The notes: generated by a model from the letters alone, not told the origin. Shown: positions 26,943 through 37,839, numbered from the stretch's first letter. The stretch is DNA of 64,000 bases from Streptomyces sp. CC0208 (GCF_003443735.1 NZ_CP031969.1:3410001-3474000); one strand, 5' to 3'. A program made the numbers and translations.

Positions 26943-27245
26943 GTGCCCTCTTTTCTGAACCCGGTCTTCGGCCTGCTGATGCTCCGCGCGGGCGTCGAGG
27001 GCGACACCGCCACCGGTCCCGAGGTCCGACGACCCGGGGAGCAGAGCGCCGCCCCTCGGCCGTACGTGCGCAGGCGGGCCAGGAGGCACCCGGTGCGGTC
27101 GGGCTGTGTCTCCTGGGCGACGCGGGACCGGGATCGGGAGCGGCGTCGGCGCGCGGCGTCGCGGTGGGTCGGCAGGTGCGGGTCGGCGGACCCGAGGGGG
27201 CGTTCACGCGCTGCCCGGCACCGCCCGCCGTGCCCTCTCCGGTGA
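26943..27245 (+). CDS. Possible small protein, unknown
   Basis: 100 codons from GTG 26943 with a good ribosome binding site (GAGGAG, 26932-26937, 5-base spacing). The first 19 residues (Pro-Ser-Phe-Leu-Asn-Pro-Val-Phe-Gly-Leu-Leu-Met-Leu) look like a membrane-surface helix. The rest is Arg-rich and could be out-of-frame, so the real product may be short or the gene degraded. It lies between the MFS gene and the convergent paralogue B. Confidence 0.35.
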   Translation: MPSFLNPVFGLLMLRAGVEGDTATGPEVRRPGEQSAAPRPYVRRRARRHPVRSGCVSWATRDRDRERRRRAASRWVGRCGSADPRGRSRAARHRPPCPLR

Positions 27246-27256
27246 AGGCCACCGGC

Positions 27257-28120
27257 TCAGCGGCACTCCGTGTCCGCCGGACAGAAGGAGGCCAGCGCCC
27301 TGGTGAGCGGCTCGCGCACCAGGGCGGGTGTGAGGGAGGCGGGTCCGGTCGCGCGGATCGCGTAGAGCGTGCCGTCGGCGGCCTGGAAGCGGTGGTCGAC
27401 GACCTGGCGGGCGCCGAGGCCCGAGTCGTCGTAGCGGTAGGCGAGTTCGGCCCAGGTGGTGCCCATGGCGCGGTCGAGGACCTGGTAACCGGGCTGGCGG
27501 GCGAAGCCGTAGCCGGGGTCCTTCTCGGCCAGGTCGAGGGACTGGGCCGGGGTGTCCTCCGCGATCCGGAAGACCTGGAGCCGGCGGCCGTCGGCGGGAG
27601 CGTCGTAGACGACGACAGGAGCGAACCGGCCCTGCTTCTCGGTGCGGGTCCAGCCCCGGGGGACGTCGACGGAGTAGCCGACGGGGTCCTGGACCCTGCG
27701 GTATCGCGAGGCGGGGGAAGCGGAGGGCGACGGGGACGAGGGCGCCGTGACGCCCGGCACCGGACCGGCGCCCGTGCGGGTACCGGATCCGAGGGAGGTG
27801 TCCCGGAGCAGCCACCAGACACCGACGCCGACCGAGACCCCGACCAGGACGGCCACCGCGAGGGCGGCCAGCACCCGCAGGACCCGATGGGGCGCGTGCG
27901 CGGGACCCGGGGCAGCCGGCGTCACCGGGGTCCAGGGCGGGACGGGCGAAGCCTGAGTGCGGGCCGTCGCCCAGGGCGGCGCGAACGAGGTCTGCGTCTC
28001 CGCGGCGGCCCAGGGCGGAGCGGCCCCGGTCTCCCCCGAGCTCCAGGCCGACCGGCCGCTCTCCTCGCTCGGCCCGTGTCCCGCTCCGGAACCGGAGCTG
28101 TGGCCGTTCCAGCCGTTCAT
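27257..28120 (-). CDS. Membrane-anchored protein with extracytoplasmic domain, paralogue B
   Basis: 287 aa. A 90-residue Pro/Ala/Ser-rich cytoplasmic part is followed by one membrane helix (about 82-105) and an outer domain of about 150 residues. That domain repeats the motif order of the gene at 20018: Gly-Trp-Thr-Arg-Thr, Arg-Arg-Leu-Gln-Val-Phe-Arg-Ile-Ala-Glu, Tyr-Arg-Tyr, Gly-Thr-Leu-Tyr-Ala-Ile and a Phe-Cys/Cys pair at the end. The two terminal cysteines may form a disulfide outside the cell. The function is unknown. Confidence 0.75.
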   Translation of the reverse strand: MNGWNGHSSGSGAGHGPSEESGRSAWSSGETGAAPPWAAAETQTSFAPPWATARTQASPVPPWTPVTPAAPGPAHAPHRVLRVLAALAVAVLVGVSVGVGVWWLLRDTSLGSGTRTGAGPVPGVTAPSSPSPSASPASRYRRVQDPVGYSVDVPRGWTRTEKQGRFAPVVVYDAPADGRRLQVFRIAEDTPAQSLDLAEKDPGYGFARQPGYQVLDRAMGTTWAELAYRYDDSGLGARQVVDHRFQAADGTLYAIRATGPASLTPALVREPLTRALASFCPADTECR

Positions 28121-28178
28121 CGCGAACCCCCCGAATCACCCCACCGGGCAAGGCTTCGACCGTAGGGCGAAAAACGGC

Positions 28179-28218
28179 CACGGGCCCCGTTCCGGAGGGA
28201 ACCGGAACAGGGCCCGTG
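28179..28218 (-). terminator. Strong intrinsic terminator of mdh
   Basis: 17-base arms with one mismatch, CACGGGCCCCGTTCCGG (28179-28195) and CCGGAACAGGGCCCGTG (28202-28218), with a 6-base loop. Reading in the mdh direction it is followed by a TTTTT run (28175-28171), 30 bases past the mdh stop. Confidence 0.9.
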
Positions 28219-28247
28219 CAGGCTCGTGACAGAGCTGTGGAGAAAAC

Positions 28248-29327
<1,080 letters not shown>

Positions 29328-29400
29328 CTATCGCGCATCCGGGATCCCGGACGTCCGGCCCCGTGTGGCCCAGCCCACACACCGCTGACCCGACAGAAAA

Positions 29401-29442
29401 GGCGGCCGCCCGTCCGGGAGAGGGGGGACGGTGGCGGCCGCC
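29401..29442 (-). terminator. Terminator hairpin of the HTH-DUF2690 gene
   Basis: Perfect 10-base arms GGCGGCCGCC (29401-29410 and 29433-29442), extended inside by CGTCC/GGACG. In the minus direction it is followed by TTTTC. It lies 116 bases beyond the stop at 29558 and separates this gene from mdh. The rest of 29238-29557 shows no gene. Confidence 0.8.
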
Positions 29443-29557
29443 GTATGGGGGTACCGTTTCCGGACTCCCGTGGGGGTACGGGTTCGCGTGCCCCGGTTTC
29501 ACGGGCTCATGCACATCCCGCGGGGATTCACCCTCCCGGGGCGCGGGCGGCCCTCGT

Positions 29558-30775
29558 TCAGCCCGTGCACCCCCGCTGCCCGGAAGCCAGCGTCACGCAC
29601 GCCTTCGCCTCGCCCGCGTCCTTCACGGCGACCATCGGCGTGTAGGCGATCGTGTCCCCGGCCTCCGTGATGCTCCCGCTCCGCTCGACCGCCTTGCCGG
29701 CGCTCACCTCGACCTTGTCCCCCTGCCCCGCCTGGGTGACCCGCCCCCAGGCCGCCCCGCAGGTCTCGCTGTAGCGCACCTCCACCACGGTCGCCCCCAC
29801 CGTCGCGGTCCTGGCGGTCGTCACCAGGTTCCCGCTGCACCCCATGGCCTCGGCGTCCTTCCCGGTGCACCCCTGGCCGCTGCACTTCACCCCGGCGGGC
29901 AGCGAGACGGTCGTACTCGCGGACGGCGACGGCGACTTCTCGGCCTGGTTCTTCTTGTCCCCGCCCGGGTCGGTCAGGAAGAACACGGCGGCGACCACGA
30001 CCAGCACCCCGACGACTCCCGCGAGGAACATCGTCAGCCGCCGCTTCCCCGTGCCGGAACCGCCGGAACCGCCGGAACCGCCGGAGCTGCCGGGGCCTCC
30101 GGAGCCGCCGGAGGCCCCGTCCCCGGGACGGGCGTCCTGCGGCTCGTCGTACGGCCCGGGCGCCCCCGGTGTCCATCCCGGACCGCCGGTGGAGACGGGC
30201 GCCGCCGCGGCCGTACGTCCCGCGGCGGGCTGCGCCGGCCCCTGGTAGCCGGCCACACCCCAGGAGTTCCCGCCCGAGGAGCCTCCGCGCGCCTCCAGGC
30301 TGTCGGCTTCCGGAGCAGTCGGCTGGGGCGGCACCGTAGGTGCGACTCCGGCCGGTCCCGCCACACCCGGCGTCGCCGTCGCGCTGCCGCCCCTGCGGGC
30401 CGCCTTGCCGCCCTTCGCCTTCGCGGGCGGGGCGCCGAACTCGCCGAGCGCGGCTCGCGCCTGGGAGATCCGGATGGCCTCCATGGTCATGTCGTGGCGC
30501 ATCTCCGAACGGCTCCAGGCGCGTTCGGCGAGCTCCCACATCGTGGTCAGGTGGACGGGATTGGTGCCGGTGACCTCGGCCAGGGCGACGATCGCACCCT
30601 TCGGCGCGAGCAGCCGGCCGTTGAGATAACGGTCCCAGGACGTCTTGCTGTAACCCGTGCGGTCGGCGACGGCCGCGATACTCAGGCCGCTGCGGTCCAC
30701 GAGCCGCCGCAGCTGGCTCGCGAACTCCCTGACCTGCGGATCCAGTTCATCCGGCAAGGCCCTCCAACGAGGCAT
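29558..30775 (-). CDS. HTH-DUF2690 membrane protein
   Basis: 405 aa from ATG 30775. An XRE-like helix-turn-helix occupies about 14-65 (LSIAAVADRTGYSKTSWDRYLNG). A long Gly/Pro/Ser/Ala linker follows, then one membrane helix (about 258-278). The outer domain has paired cysteines (CSGQGCTGKDAEAMGCSG) typical of DUF2690. DNA binding inside plus a sensor-like outer domain recalls RodZ-type architecture. Its cellular role is unknown. Confidence 0.85.
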   Translation of the reverse strand: MPRWRALPDELDPQVREFASQLRRLVDRSGLSIAAVADRTGYSKTSWDRYLNGRLLAPKGAIVALAEVTGTNPVHLTTMWELAERAWSRSEMRHDMTMEAIRISQARAALGEFGAPPAKAKGGKAARRGGSATATPGVAGPAGVAPTVPPQPTAPEADSLEARGGSSGGNSWGVAGYQGPAQPAAGRTAAAAPVSTGGPGWTPGAPGPYDEPQDARPGDGASGGSGGPGSSGGSGGSGGSGTGKRRLTMFLAGVVGVLVVVAAVFFLTDPGGDKKNQAEKSPSPSASTTVSLPAGVKCSGQGCTGKDAEAMGCSGNLVTTARTATVGATVVEVRYSETCGAAWGRVTQAGQGDKVEVSAGKAVERSGSITEAGDTIAYTPMVAVKDAGEAKACVTLASGQRGCTG

Positions 30776-30992
30776 TGCTCCCCCTCTTTCCCCCCGGTCG
30801 GTGCTGGCTGTTCCCCGCTCTTCCCCGCGCCCCAAGGATCTCAGCTCCCCGGGCGGGGGCGCACGGGAGCATCCGCAAGTTCGACACGTTAGCCGTGCGG
30901 TCGAACAGCTCCATATCAAATACGCAAACTTGTCGATACATCGTCACAGGTGGAACACACCGGAAATAACGGCCGCCACGGAAGTCACCGGA

Positions 30993-31390
30993 TCACCCAG
31001 AGGCCACGGCACCGGCCAACCCGAGCAGCAGGACGAGGACGAGCAGCAGCGCGGCGGCCAGCAGGAGCCGGTTCATGCCGCTCGCGCGCTCCTTGGCAGG
31101 CTCGTCCCACCACGGCAGCGTCGGATCGTCCTCGTACCGTTCGCTCTCCTCGCCCTTCTCGCCCTCGGCGGCTCGTGCGGATTCCGCCGCCGGCCGGGGC
31201 CAGGCCTCGACCGCCAGTTCCGGGGCTGGGTGGCGTTGAGATAGCGGTGCCAGGAGGACTTGCTGTACGCGGTGCGGGCGCCGAGCGCGACGAGGCTGAG
31301 CCCCGTACGGTCCTTGAGCTGCCGTAGCTGCTCCACGAAGTGCCGCACCTCCGGCGGCAGATCGTCGGGCAGCGCCTGCCAGCCACTCAT
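30993..31390 (-). pseudogene. Broken paralogue of the HTH-DUF2690 gene
   Basis: The first about 50 codons from ATG 31390 (ribosome binding site GGAGG) encode the same HTH as the neighbour: Leu-Pro-Asp-Asp-Leu-Pro-Pro-Glu-Val-Arg-His onward to Ser-Trp-His-Arg-Tyr-Leu-Asn-Ala. After about 31240 the coherent reading moves to another frame: Ala-Pro-Glu-Leu-Ala-Val-Glu-Ala-Trp, then Leu-Pro-Trp-Trp-Asp-Glu and a C-terminal membrane helix ending at 30993. Against its paralogue, about 45 residues are missing at the junction. This points to an internal deletion that shifted the frame. Confidence 0.65.
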
Positions 31391-31629
31391 CGTCCACCTC
31401 CGCGGCGTCCTACCTGCTTCCCGGCAATTGACGACGTCACAGGCCTGATCGGTTCCTGGTCCGGGGCCGGCTGTGGCAGGTCGGGCACACCGTGCCGGAA
31501 CCGTCACCGCTGTGCCACAGCGAACGGACAGCGGTTGAACAGGCGGTTCGCAGCGCGGGAGGCTGGAGCGTGACGACGGCCCGTCCCTCATCGGGGGTGG
31601 GGGCGGACCGCCGTCCGTGCCACATCGGG

Positions 31630-32451
31630 TCAGCTGCTGCTGACCGTGAAGTGCAGGGTGTCCTTGAGGAAGGGGATCTCCAGCCACGGGTGCGGCTGCA
31701 CCATCATCGCCAGCAGGACGATCGCGGTGCCGAGCACGCCGTAGGTGGCGATGTCGGTGAAACGGGAGCGGACGGCGAGCATGCCGACGCCTGGCAGCAG
31801 CCAGCGCAGCACCGCACCGGCGAGCAGGGCGATACCGATGAGCAGGGTGCCGTAGCGGAACTGGTCGAGGGCGGTCAGCAGCAGGCCGAGTCCCACCACG
31901 GCCAGCACGGTGAGCACCGGCCACTGCCGGGCGGGCGCCGGAGCGTCCCGCGGCGCGGCGCGGCCACCGCCCTCGGGCCGCGCGGTGTCCCTGGTGAACA
32001 GCGGAAACCGCCGTGTCGCCCGCCGCGGCCGCCCGTCGATGTCGGGCGCACTGATCGGATCCCGCACGACGAGCTCGTCCTGCGCGCTGGCGTCCGGCGC
32101 GACGTCGACCCCACCAGCCTCGCCCGAGGAAGCGCGCGCCCTACGGGACTCACCCGACGCAGCCGACCCCACACCCACCTCCTGAGAACCCCGCGCCACA
32201 GCCGCCGGCCCCTGGGACCCGGCGTCCTCCGCACCGAGCTTCCGATGCCCGCGCGCCTCAGCCGACTCATCAGCCGGCTTCCGCGCCCCGGCCGACTCCG
32301 TAGAACCCTGCGCCTCTGCCGGCTCCGCATCCGGCTTCCGTGCCCCCGCCGACGAGGTGTCCGCCTCCTGGGAGTCCCGCCCGGCGGGGGCCCCCGCGGT
32401 GGCCCCCGTCGTCGCTCCCCGCTTCTCGGGGCCCCGTGCCTCAGCCGACAC
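31630..32451 (-). CDS. DUF3017 membrane protein
   Basis: 273 aa. A disordered N-terminal half (about 1-170) is rich in Ala, Glu, Ser and Gly, with several repeated Gly-Ala-Arg-Lys-Pro units. Three hydrophobic segments follow (about 176-198, 200-215, 232-252), as in DUF3017. It is co-directional with folD and its start overlaps the folD stop by 11 bases, an arrangement conserved in Streptomyces. The function is unknown. Confidence 0.8.
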   Translation of the reverse strand: MSAEARGPEKRGATTGATAGAPAGRDSQEADTSSAGARKPDAEPAEAQGSTESAGARKPADESAEARGHRKLGAEDAGSQGPAAVARGSQEVGVGSAASGESRRARASSGEAGGVDVAPDASAQDELVVRDPISAPDIDGRPRRATRRFPLFTRDTARPEGGGRAAPRDAPAPARQWPVLTVLAVVGLGLLLTALDQFRYGTLLIGIALLAGAVLRWLLPGVGMLAVRSRFTDIATYGVLGTAIVLLAMMVQPHPWLEIPFLKDTLHFTVSSS

Positions 32452-33295
32452 TGCGCTCCGCCGCCTCGACCACGTTGACGAGCAGCTGGGCGCGGGTCAT
32501 CGGGCCGACGCCGCCCGGGTTCGGGGAGATGAAGCCGGCGACCTCGGCGACGCCGGGGTGGACGTCGCCGACGATCCGGCCCTCGGCGTTGCGGGAGACG
32601 CCGACGTCGAGGACGGCGGCGCCCGGCTTCACGTCCTCGGGGCGGATCAGGTGGGCCGAACCGGCGGCGGCGACGATGATGTCTGCGCGCTTGAGGTGCG
32701 AGGACAGGTCACGGGTGCCGGTGTGGCACTGGGTCACCGTCGCGTTCTCACTGCGCCGGGTGAGCAGCAGCGGCATGGGGCGCCCGATCGTCACGCCACG
32801 GCCGACGACCACCACCTCGGCGCCCTTGATCTCGACGCCGTAGCGACGGAGCAGGGTCAGGACGCCGTTGGGGGTGCAGGGCAGCGGCGCCGGCTCGTTG
32901 AGGACGAGGCGGCCGAGGTTCATCGGGTGCAGCCCGTCCGCGTCCTTGTCCGGGTCCATGAGCTCCAGGATGCGGTTCTCGTCGATGCCCTTCGGCAGCG
33001 GCAGCTGGACGATGTAACCGGTGCACGCCGGGTCGTCGTTCAGTTCGCGGACGACCGCCTCGATCTCCTCCTGGGTGGCCGTCTCGGGCAGTTCACGCTG
33101 GATGGAGGCGATGCCGACCTCCGCGCAGTCCCGGTGCTTGCCGGCGACGTACTTCTGGCTGCCGGGGTCGCTCCCGACGAGGATCGTGCCGAGGCCGGGC
33201 GTGACGCCCTTCTCCTTCAGCGCCGCCACGCGGGCGGTCAGATCGGACTTGATCGCGGCTGCGGTGGCCTTGCCATCGAGAATCTGGGCGGTCAT
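32441..33295 (-). CDS. folD: Methylenetetrahydrofolate dehydrogenase/cyclohydrolase
   Basis: 284 aa from ATG 33295. The bifunctional FolD signatures are present: a YxxxK motif at [22 protein letters not shown], the [11 protein letters not shown] segment, and the NADP site [14 protein letters not shown]. It interconverts 5,10-methylene-, methenyl- and 10-formyl-tetrahydrofolate. 10-formyl-THF feeds PurN and PurH, encoded 4 kb away. It probably shares a transcript with the DUF3017 gene. Confidence 0.95.
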   Translation of the reverse strand: MTAQILDGKATAAAIKSDLTARVAALKEKGVTPGLGTILVGSDPGSQKYVAGKHRDCAEVGIASIQRELPETATQEEIEAVVRELNDDPACTGYIVQLPLPKGIDENRILELMDPDKDADGLHPMNLGRLVLNEPAPLPCTPNGVLTLLRRYGVEIKGAEVVVVGRGVTIGRPMPLLLTRRSENATVTQCHTGTRDLSSHLKRADIIVAAAGSAHLIRPEDVKPGAAVLDVGVSRNAEGRIVGDVHPGVAEVAGFISPNPGGVGPMTRAQLLVNVVEAAERSVG

Positions 33296-33535
33296 GACCC
33301 CATCCTCCCGGATGACCCGGCCCCGGTTCCAATCCGGGTTCCACCAGGGCCCCGTCCAAGATCGGCGAGGTTGCACTTGCACAACACCTACCGAATGGGT
33401 CTGGACAACAACACACCTGCCTAGAACGATGTCTGGCGCAGTATCGCGGTTGATGTTCGGGGGGCAGACCGCTCATACCATGACGTTCCTCCGCGCAGTC
33501 CGCATTGTCCCCAGCTCGGCCGACGGAGGATCGCC

Positions 33536-34210
33536 ATGAGTTTCGGCTCGCCCAACAACCCTTACGAAAAGCCGCAGAACCCGCAGAACCCCCAGCAGCC
33601 GCCGCAGCAGCCCGGCTACGGCTATCCCCAGCAGCCTCCGCAGTCGCAGCAGCCCGGTTACGGCTACCCGCAGCAGGCCCCGCCTGGTGTGCCGCCGCAG
33701 CAGGGCTACCCCCAGCAGCAGGGATACCCGCAGCAGCCCGGCTACGGCTACCCGCAGGCCCCGCAGGTCCCGGCCTCCGCCTACGGCTACCCGCAGCAGC
33801 CGGGCTACGGCGCCCAGCCGCCGTACGCGAACTGGGGCCAGCGCTTCCTGGGCACCCTGGTCGACATGCTCGTGTTCGCGGTTCCGTACATCCTGGTCAT
33901 CGTCGGCGCCAACGCCAAGACGGCGATCCTGTCGGTGATCGGCGGCCTCGCGCTCCTCGGTCTCGCGATCTACCAGCTGATCATCGAGGGCAAGAACGGC
34001 CAGACGCTCGGCAAGAAGGCGCTCGGCATCCGTCTGGTGCGGGAGAGCGACGGGCAGCCCCTCGGTGTCGGCATGGCCTTCGTGCGCCGTCTCGCGCACT
34101 TCCTGGACAGCCTCGCGTGCTACCTCGGCTGGCTGTGGCCGGCCTGGGACGCCAAGCGCCAGACGTTCGCCGACAAGGTCTGCTCGTCCATCGTCATCCG
34201 TACGAACTGA
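33536..34210 (+). CDS. RDD-family membrane protein
   Basis: 224 aa with ATG after GGAGG. The first about 95 residues are Pro/Gln/Gly/Tyr-rich with repeated Pro-Gln-Gln-Pro-Gly-Tyr-Gly-Tyr units. The RDD domain follows with three membrane segments; the Arg and Asp of the RDD signature lie at NWGQRFLGTLVDMLVF, and a KKALGIRLV segment is typical. RDD proteins are thought to be small transporters or membrane adaptors. Monocistronic. Confidence 0.88.
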   Translation: MSFGSPNNPYEKPQNPQNPQQPPQQPGYGYPQQPPQSQQPGYGYPQQAPPGVPPQQGYPQQQGYPQQPGYGYPQAPQVPASAYGYPQQPGYGAQPPYANWGQRFLGTLVDMLVFAVPYILVIVGANAKTAILSVIGGLALLGLAIYQLIIEGKNGQTLGKKALGIRLVRESDGQPLGVGMAFVRRLAHFLDSLACYLGWLWPAWDAKRQTFADKVCSSIVIRTN

Positions 34211-34269
34211 GCACCGCTTCACCTCGGTCGGGGGCGGATCCTCACGTCTCCTTCTCGCCTACATTCCCC

Positions 34270-34298
34270 GGGGCCGTGTCACGGCGTGACACGGCCCC
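34270..34298 (+). terminator. Intrinsic terminator of the RDD gene
   Basis: Perfect 13-base arms, GGGGCCGTGTCAC (34270-34282) and GTGACACGGCCCC (34286-34298), with a 3-base loop followed by TTGTTT. The rest of the 346-base interval to 34556 shows no gene. Confidence 0.92.
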
Positions 34299-34556
34299 TT
34301 GTTTCGCGGTCCCGGCCGCCCTGTACGAGCCCCGGCCGCACGGATCGCGCCCCGCCTGGACACGGGCCTGCCGGGCGACCGCCTGGCGCTGATCGCCGCC
34401 GCCTCGGGGCCGCCCCAGGCACCCGGGTGGCCGTGCGCGCCCGCCCACGATCCCCCGTATCCCGGCACTCCCCGGCAGCGGGGCGCTAGCCTCTCCTCAG
34501 TCAACTGGTGTGACGCCAGTGCATGTTGAGGAACGAAAAGGCAGGTCGGGGGGACC

Positions 34557-36236
34557 GTGACAGACATACCGGCGGCCGGTGACACCGCGCTGCGGCAGGC
34601 GGGCGCCGTCCCGCTGCTGCCCGCCGACCCCACACGCATCGGGCCCTACGTCCCGCTCGGGCTGCTCGGCAGCGGCGGCATGGGCCGGGTCTATCTGGCC
34701 CGGCGCGCCGACGACGCTCCCGGGCTCGCCGCCGTGAAGGTGATCCGGCCCGAGTACGCCGAAGGCCCCGACTTCCGGCGGCGGTTCGAGCGGGAGGCCG
34801 CCGTGCACGGGCGGGTCCGCACCCCGCGGGCGCCGCATCTCCTCGGCACCGGGTTCGACGACGCGCTGCTGTGGATGGCCACCGAGTACCTGCCCGGCCT
34901 CAGCCTCGCCGAGGCGGTCCGCGAGTGCGGGCTGCTCGAGCCGGCCGGGGTGTGGCGGCTGGTGGCGGAACTCGGGGAGGCCCTGTCGGCGCTCGCCGCC
35001 GCCGGGGTCGTGCACCGGGATCTCAAGCCGTCCAACGTGATCCTGTCCCCTCGCGGCACGCACGTCATCGACTTCGGCATCTCCCGCGCGGCCGACAGCA
35101 GCGCGATCACCACGACCGGCAACCGGGTCGGCACGGCCGCGTACATGGCGCCCGAGTATCTGCGCGAGGGCCGCTGCGACGCCGCCTCCGACGTGTTCTC
35201 CCTCGGCTGCACCATCGTCTACGCCGCCACGGGCCACGCCCCCTTCGGCGACGGGACCGGCGTGGACGTGATGCACCGGGTCGCCTTCGAGGCGCCCGAC
35301 GCCGAGGTCATGGCCGACATCGCGGCGTCGGACCCGGCGCTGGCCGCGCTGCTGTCCGCCTGCCTGGCCAAGGACCCCGCCGGGCGCCCCGGCCCGCGGC
35401 AGCTGATCGACGCGGCCACGGCCGCCGGGCACGGCCGGGCGTCCGACTGGCACGAACCGCTGGCCGTCCGGCTCCGTGACCGGCAGCGGGGGTGCGCGGC
35501 GCTGGAGGGCGTGCCCGTCCGGCAGTCCGCCCACTTCCGCACCCCTGTGGAGCCGGTGCTCGCGCCGGTCACCGGACCGGCCACCGGGACCGGCGGACGG
35601 CGAAGGCCCCTGCTGGCCGCCGTCGCGGGGATCGCCGTCGGGGCCGTGGCTGTCGGTGCGTTTCTGCTCACCCGTCCGGGCCTCGACTCCCCCGCTGCCG
35701 CCGCCCCGACGAGCGCCGGCAGCGTCACCGCCGCCACACCGACCTCTTCGGGGCCCAGCGCCTCCGCCTCGGCCTCCGGCAAGGACGACGGCGAGAAGGA
35801 GAAGGGGAAGGAGAAAAAGAAGGAGAAGAAGGACACGAGCGAGGTGCAGACGGCTGCCCCCGAGGAGAGCAACAGCACCCCGTCCGCGGCGGCCGCTCAC
35901 GGCGGCGGCAGCGCGGGCGGTGGCAGCAGCACCACCCCCACTCCCACCGCCACCGTCACGAAGACGGCCGCGCCCCCGGCCACCCCGTCCTGGATCTCCG
36001 GCTGCACCTACTACTCGGGCACCGAACTCACCGACTACGGCGACAAGGGCCAGCGGGTCGTCCAGGTGCAGTGCATGCTCACCAAGCGCGGCTACAGCGT
36101 GGGCGGTTCGGGCGTGGACGGCGAGTTCGGCAGGGACACCCAGTCGGCGGTCAAGCAGTTCCAGAGCGCCAAGGGGCTGGAGGTGGACGGCCAGGTGGGG
36201 CCCAACACGTGGGCGGCGCTGCGCAGTTCCACGTAA
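34557..36236 (+). CDS. Ser/Thr protein kinase with extracytoplasmic peptidoglycan-binding domain
   Basis: 559 aa from GTG 34557. The kinase domain (about 28-290) is intact: G-loop GSGGMG 38-43, ATP lysine K61, HRDLKPSN 153-160 and DFG 172-174. A membrane helix follows (about 358-378), then a Lys/Glu-rich segment and a Ser/Thr/Pro-rich outer linker. A peptidoglycan-binding-1 domain closes the protein (about 485-559; VQVQCMLTKRGYSVGGSGVDGEFG, then WAALR). It probably senses cell wall or wall fragments and phosphorylates cytoplasmic targets. This tail replaces the PASTA repeats of PknB-type kinases. Confidence 0.9.
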   Translation: MTDIPAAGDTALRQAGAVPLLPADPTRIGPYVPLGLLGSGGMGRVYLARRADDAPGLAAVKVIRPEYAEGPDFRRRFEREAAVHGRVRTPRAPHLLGTGFDDALLWMATEYLPGLSLAEAVRECGLLEPAGVWRLVAELGEALSALAAAGVVHRDLKPSNVILSPRGTHVIDFGISRAADSSAITTTGNRVGTAAYMAPEYLREGRCDAASDVFSLGCTIVYAATGHAPFGDGTGVDVMHRVAFEAPDAEVMADIAASDPALAALLSACLAKDPAGRPGPRQLIDAATAAGHGRASDWHEPLAVRLRDRQRGCAALEGVPVRQSAHFRTPVEPVLAPVTGPATGTGGRRRPLLAAVAGIAVGAVAVGAFLLTRPGLDSPAAAAPTSAGSVTAATPTSSGPSASASASGKDDGEKEKGKEKKKEKKDTSEVQTAAPEESNSTPSAAAAHGGGSAGGGSSTTPTPTATVTKTAAPPATPSWISGCTYYSGTELTDYGDKGQRVVQVQCMLTKRGYSVGGSGVDGEFGRDTQSAVKQFQSAKGLEVDGQVGPNTWAALRSST

Positions 36237-36264
36237 CGCCGCCCAGGTCGGTGTTCCGGTTCCG

Positions 36265-37839
36265 TCAGTGGAAGAAGTGCCGCGTCCCCGTGAAGTACAT
36301 CGTGACACCGGCCTTCTTGGCGGCCTCGACGACGAGTTCGTCACGGACCGAGCCGCCCGGCTGGACGACCGCCTTCACACCGGCGTCCAGGAGGACCTCC
36401 AGTCCGTCCGGGAACGGGAAGAAGGCGTCCGAGGCGGCGTACGAGCCCTGCGCGCGCTCGGCACCGGCCCGCTCGACGGCGAGCTTCGCGGAGTCGACGC
36501 GGTTGACCTGTCCCATGCCGACGCCGACCGAGGCGCCGCCCTTGGCGAGGAGGATGGCGTTGGACTTGACGGCCCGGCAGGCCCGCCAGGCGAAGGCCAG
36601 CTCGGCGAGTTCGTCGGCGCCGAGTGCCTCGCCGGTCGCCAGGGTCCAGTTCGCCGGGTCGTCGCCCTCGGCCTGGAGGCGGTCGGTGACCTGGAGGAGC
36701 GCGCCGCCGTCGATGGGCTTGACCTCGGCGGGGTGCGCGGGCGCGGCCGGGGCCTTGAGGACCCGGATGTTCTTCTTCTTGGCGAGGGCTTCGAGGGCGC
36801 CGTCCTCGTAGTCGGGCGCGACGATGACCTCGGTGAAGATCTCGGCGACCTGCTCGGCCATCTCCTTGGAGACCGGGCGGTTCACCGCGATCACACCGCC
36901 GAACGCCGACAGCGGGTCACACGCGTGTGCCTTGCGGTGCGCCTCGGCCACGTCCGCGCCGACCGCGATGCCGCAGGGGTTGGCGTGCTTGATGATCGCG
37001 ACGGCCGGCTCGACGTGGTCGTACGCGGCACGGCGGGCGGCGTCCGTGTCCGTGTAGTTGTTGTACGACATCTCCTTGCCGTGCAGCTGCTCGGCCTCGG
37101 CGAGGCCGACGCCCGTGCCGTCGACGTAGAGCGCGGCGGGCTGGTGCGGGTTCTCGCCGTAGCGCAGGGTGCTCTTGCGCTCCAGGGCCGCGGCGATGAA
37201 CTCGGGGAACGGGGAGTCGTCCGCGGGGGCGTAGGCGTTCGCGAACCAGCTCGACACCGCGATGTCGTACTCGGCGGTGTGCCGGAAGGCCTCGGCGGCG
37301 AGCCGCTTGCGGGAGGTGAGGTCGAACCCGCCGTCCTTCACCGCGGTCAGGACGTCGGCGTACCGCTCGGGGCTGGTGACGACGGCGACCGAGGGGTGGT
37401 TCTTGGCGGCCGCGCGCACCATGGACGGCCCGCCGATGTCGATCTGCTCGACGCACTCGTCGGGAGTGGCACCGGAGGCGACCGTCTCGCGGAACGGGTA
37501 GAGGTTGACGACGACGAGGTCGAAAGGCTCGACACCGAGCTCCGCGAGCTGCTCGCGGTGGCTGTCCAGGCGCAGGTCGGCGAGGATGCCGGCGTGCACG
37601 CGCGGGTGCAGGGTCTTGACGCGGCCGTCCAGGCACTCGGGGAAGCCGGTGAGCTCCTCGACCTTGGTGACGGGGACGCCGGCGGCGGCGATACGGCCCG
37701 CGGTGGACCCGGTGGAGACGAGTTCGACGCCGGCCTCGTGCAGCCCGCGGGCAAGCTCCTCGAGCCCGGTCTTGTCGTAGACGCTGACGAGCGCGCGACG
37801 GATGGCCCGCTTGCCGCTCTCGATGCTCTCGGCGGTCAC
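36265..37839 (-). CDS. purH: AICAR transformylase/IMP cyclohydrolase
   Basis: 524 aa. The N-terminal IMP cyclohydrolase domain has [24 protein letters not shown] and [12 protein letters not shown]. The C-terminal AICAR formyltransferase domain carries the catalytic Lys-His pair in [10 protein letters not shown]. It performs the last two steps of IMP synthesis using 10-formyl-THF. Its start overlaps the purN stop (ATGA), so the two are co-translated. Confidence 0.96.
   Translation of the reverse strand: MTAESIESGKRAIRRALVSVYDKTGLEELARGLHEAGVELVSTGSTAGRIAAAGVPVTKVEELTGFPECLDGRVKTLHPRVHAGILADLRLDSHREQLAELGVEPFDLVVVNLYPFRETVASGATPDECVEQIDIGGPSMVRAAAKNHPSVAVVTSPERYADVLTAVKDGGFDLTSRKRLAAEAFRHTAEYDIAVSSWFANAYAPADDSPFPEFIAAALERKSTLRYGENPHQPAALYVDGTGVGLAEAEQLHGKEMSYNNYTDTDAARRAAYDHVEPAVAIIKHANPCGIAVGADVAEAHRKAHACDPLSAFGGVIAVNRPVSKEMAEQVAEIFTEVIVAPDYEDGALEALAKKKNIRVLKAPAAPAHPAEVKPIDGGALLQVTDRLQAEGDDPANWTLATGEALGADELAELAFAWRACRAVKSNAILLAKGGASVGVGMGQVNRVDSAKLAVERAGAERAQGSYAASDAFFPFPDGLEVLLDAGVKAVVQPGGSVRDELVVEAAKKAGVTMYFTGTRHFFH

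Noticed and set aside
33363..33390. TTGCACTTGCAC direct repeat near the folD promoter as an operator
   Set aside because: Only a short 6-base tandem with no second half-site symmetry; could be chance.
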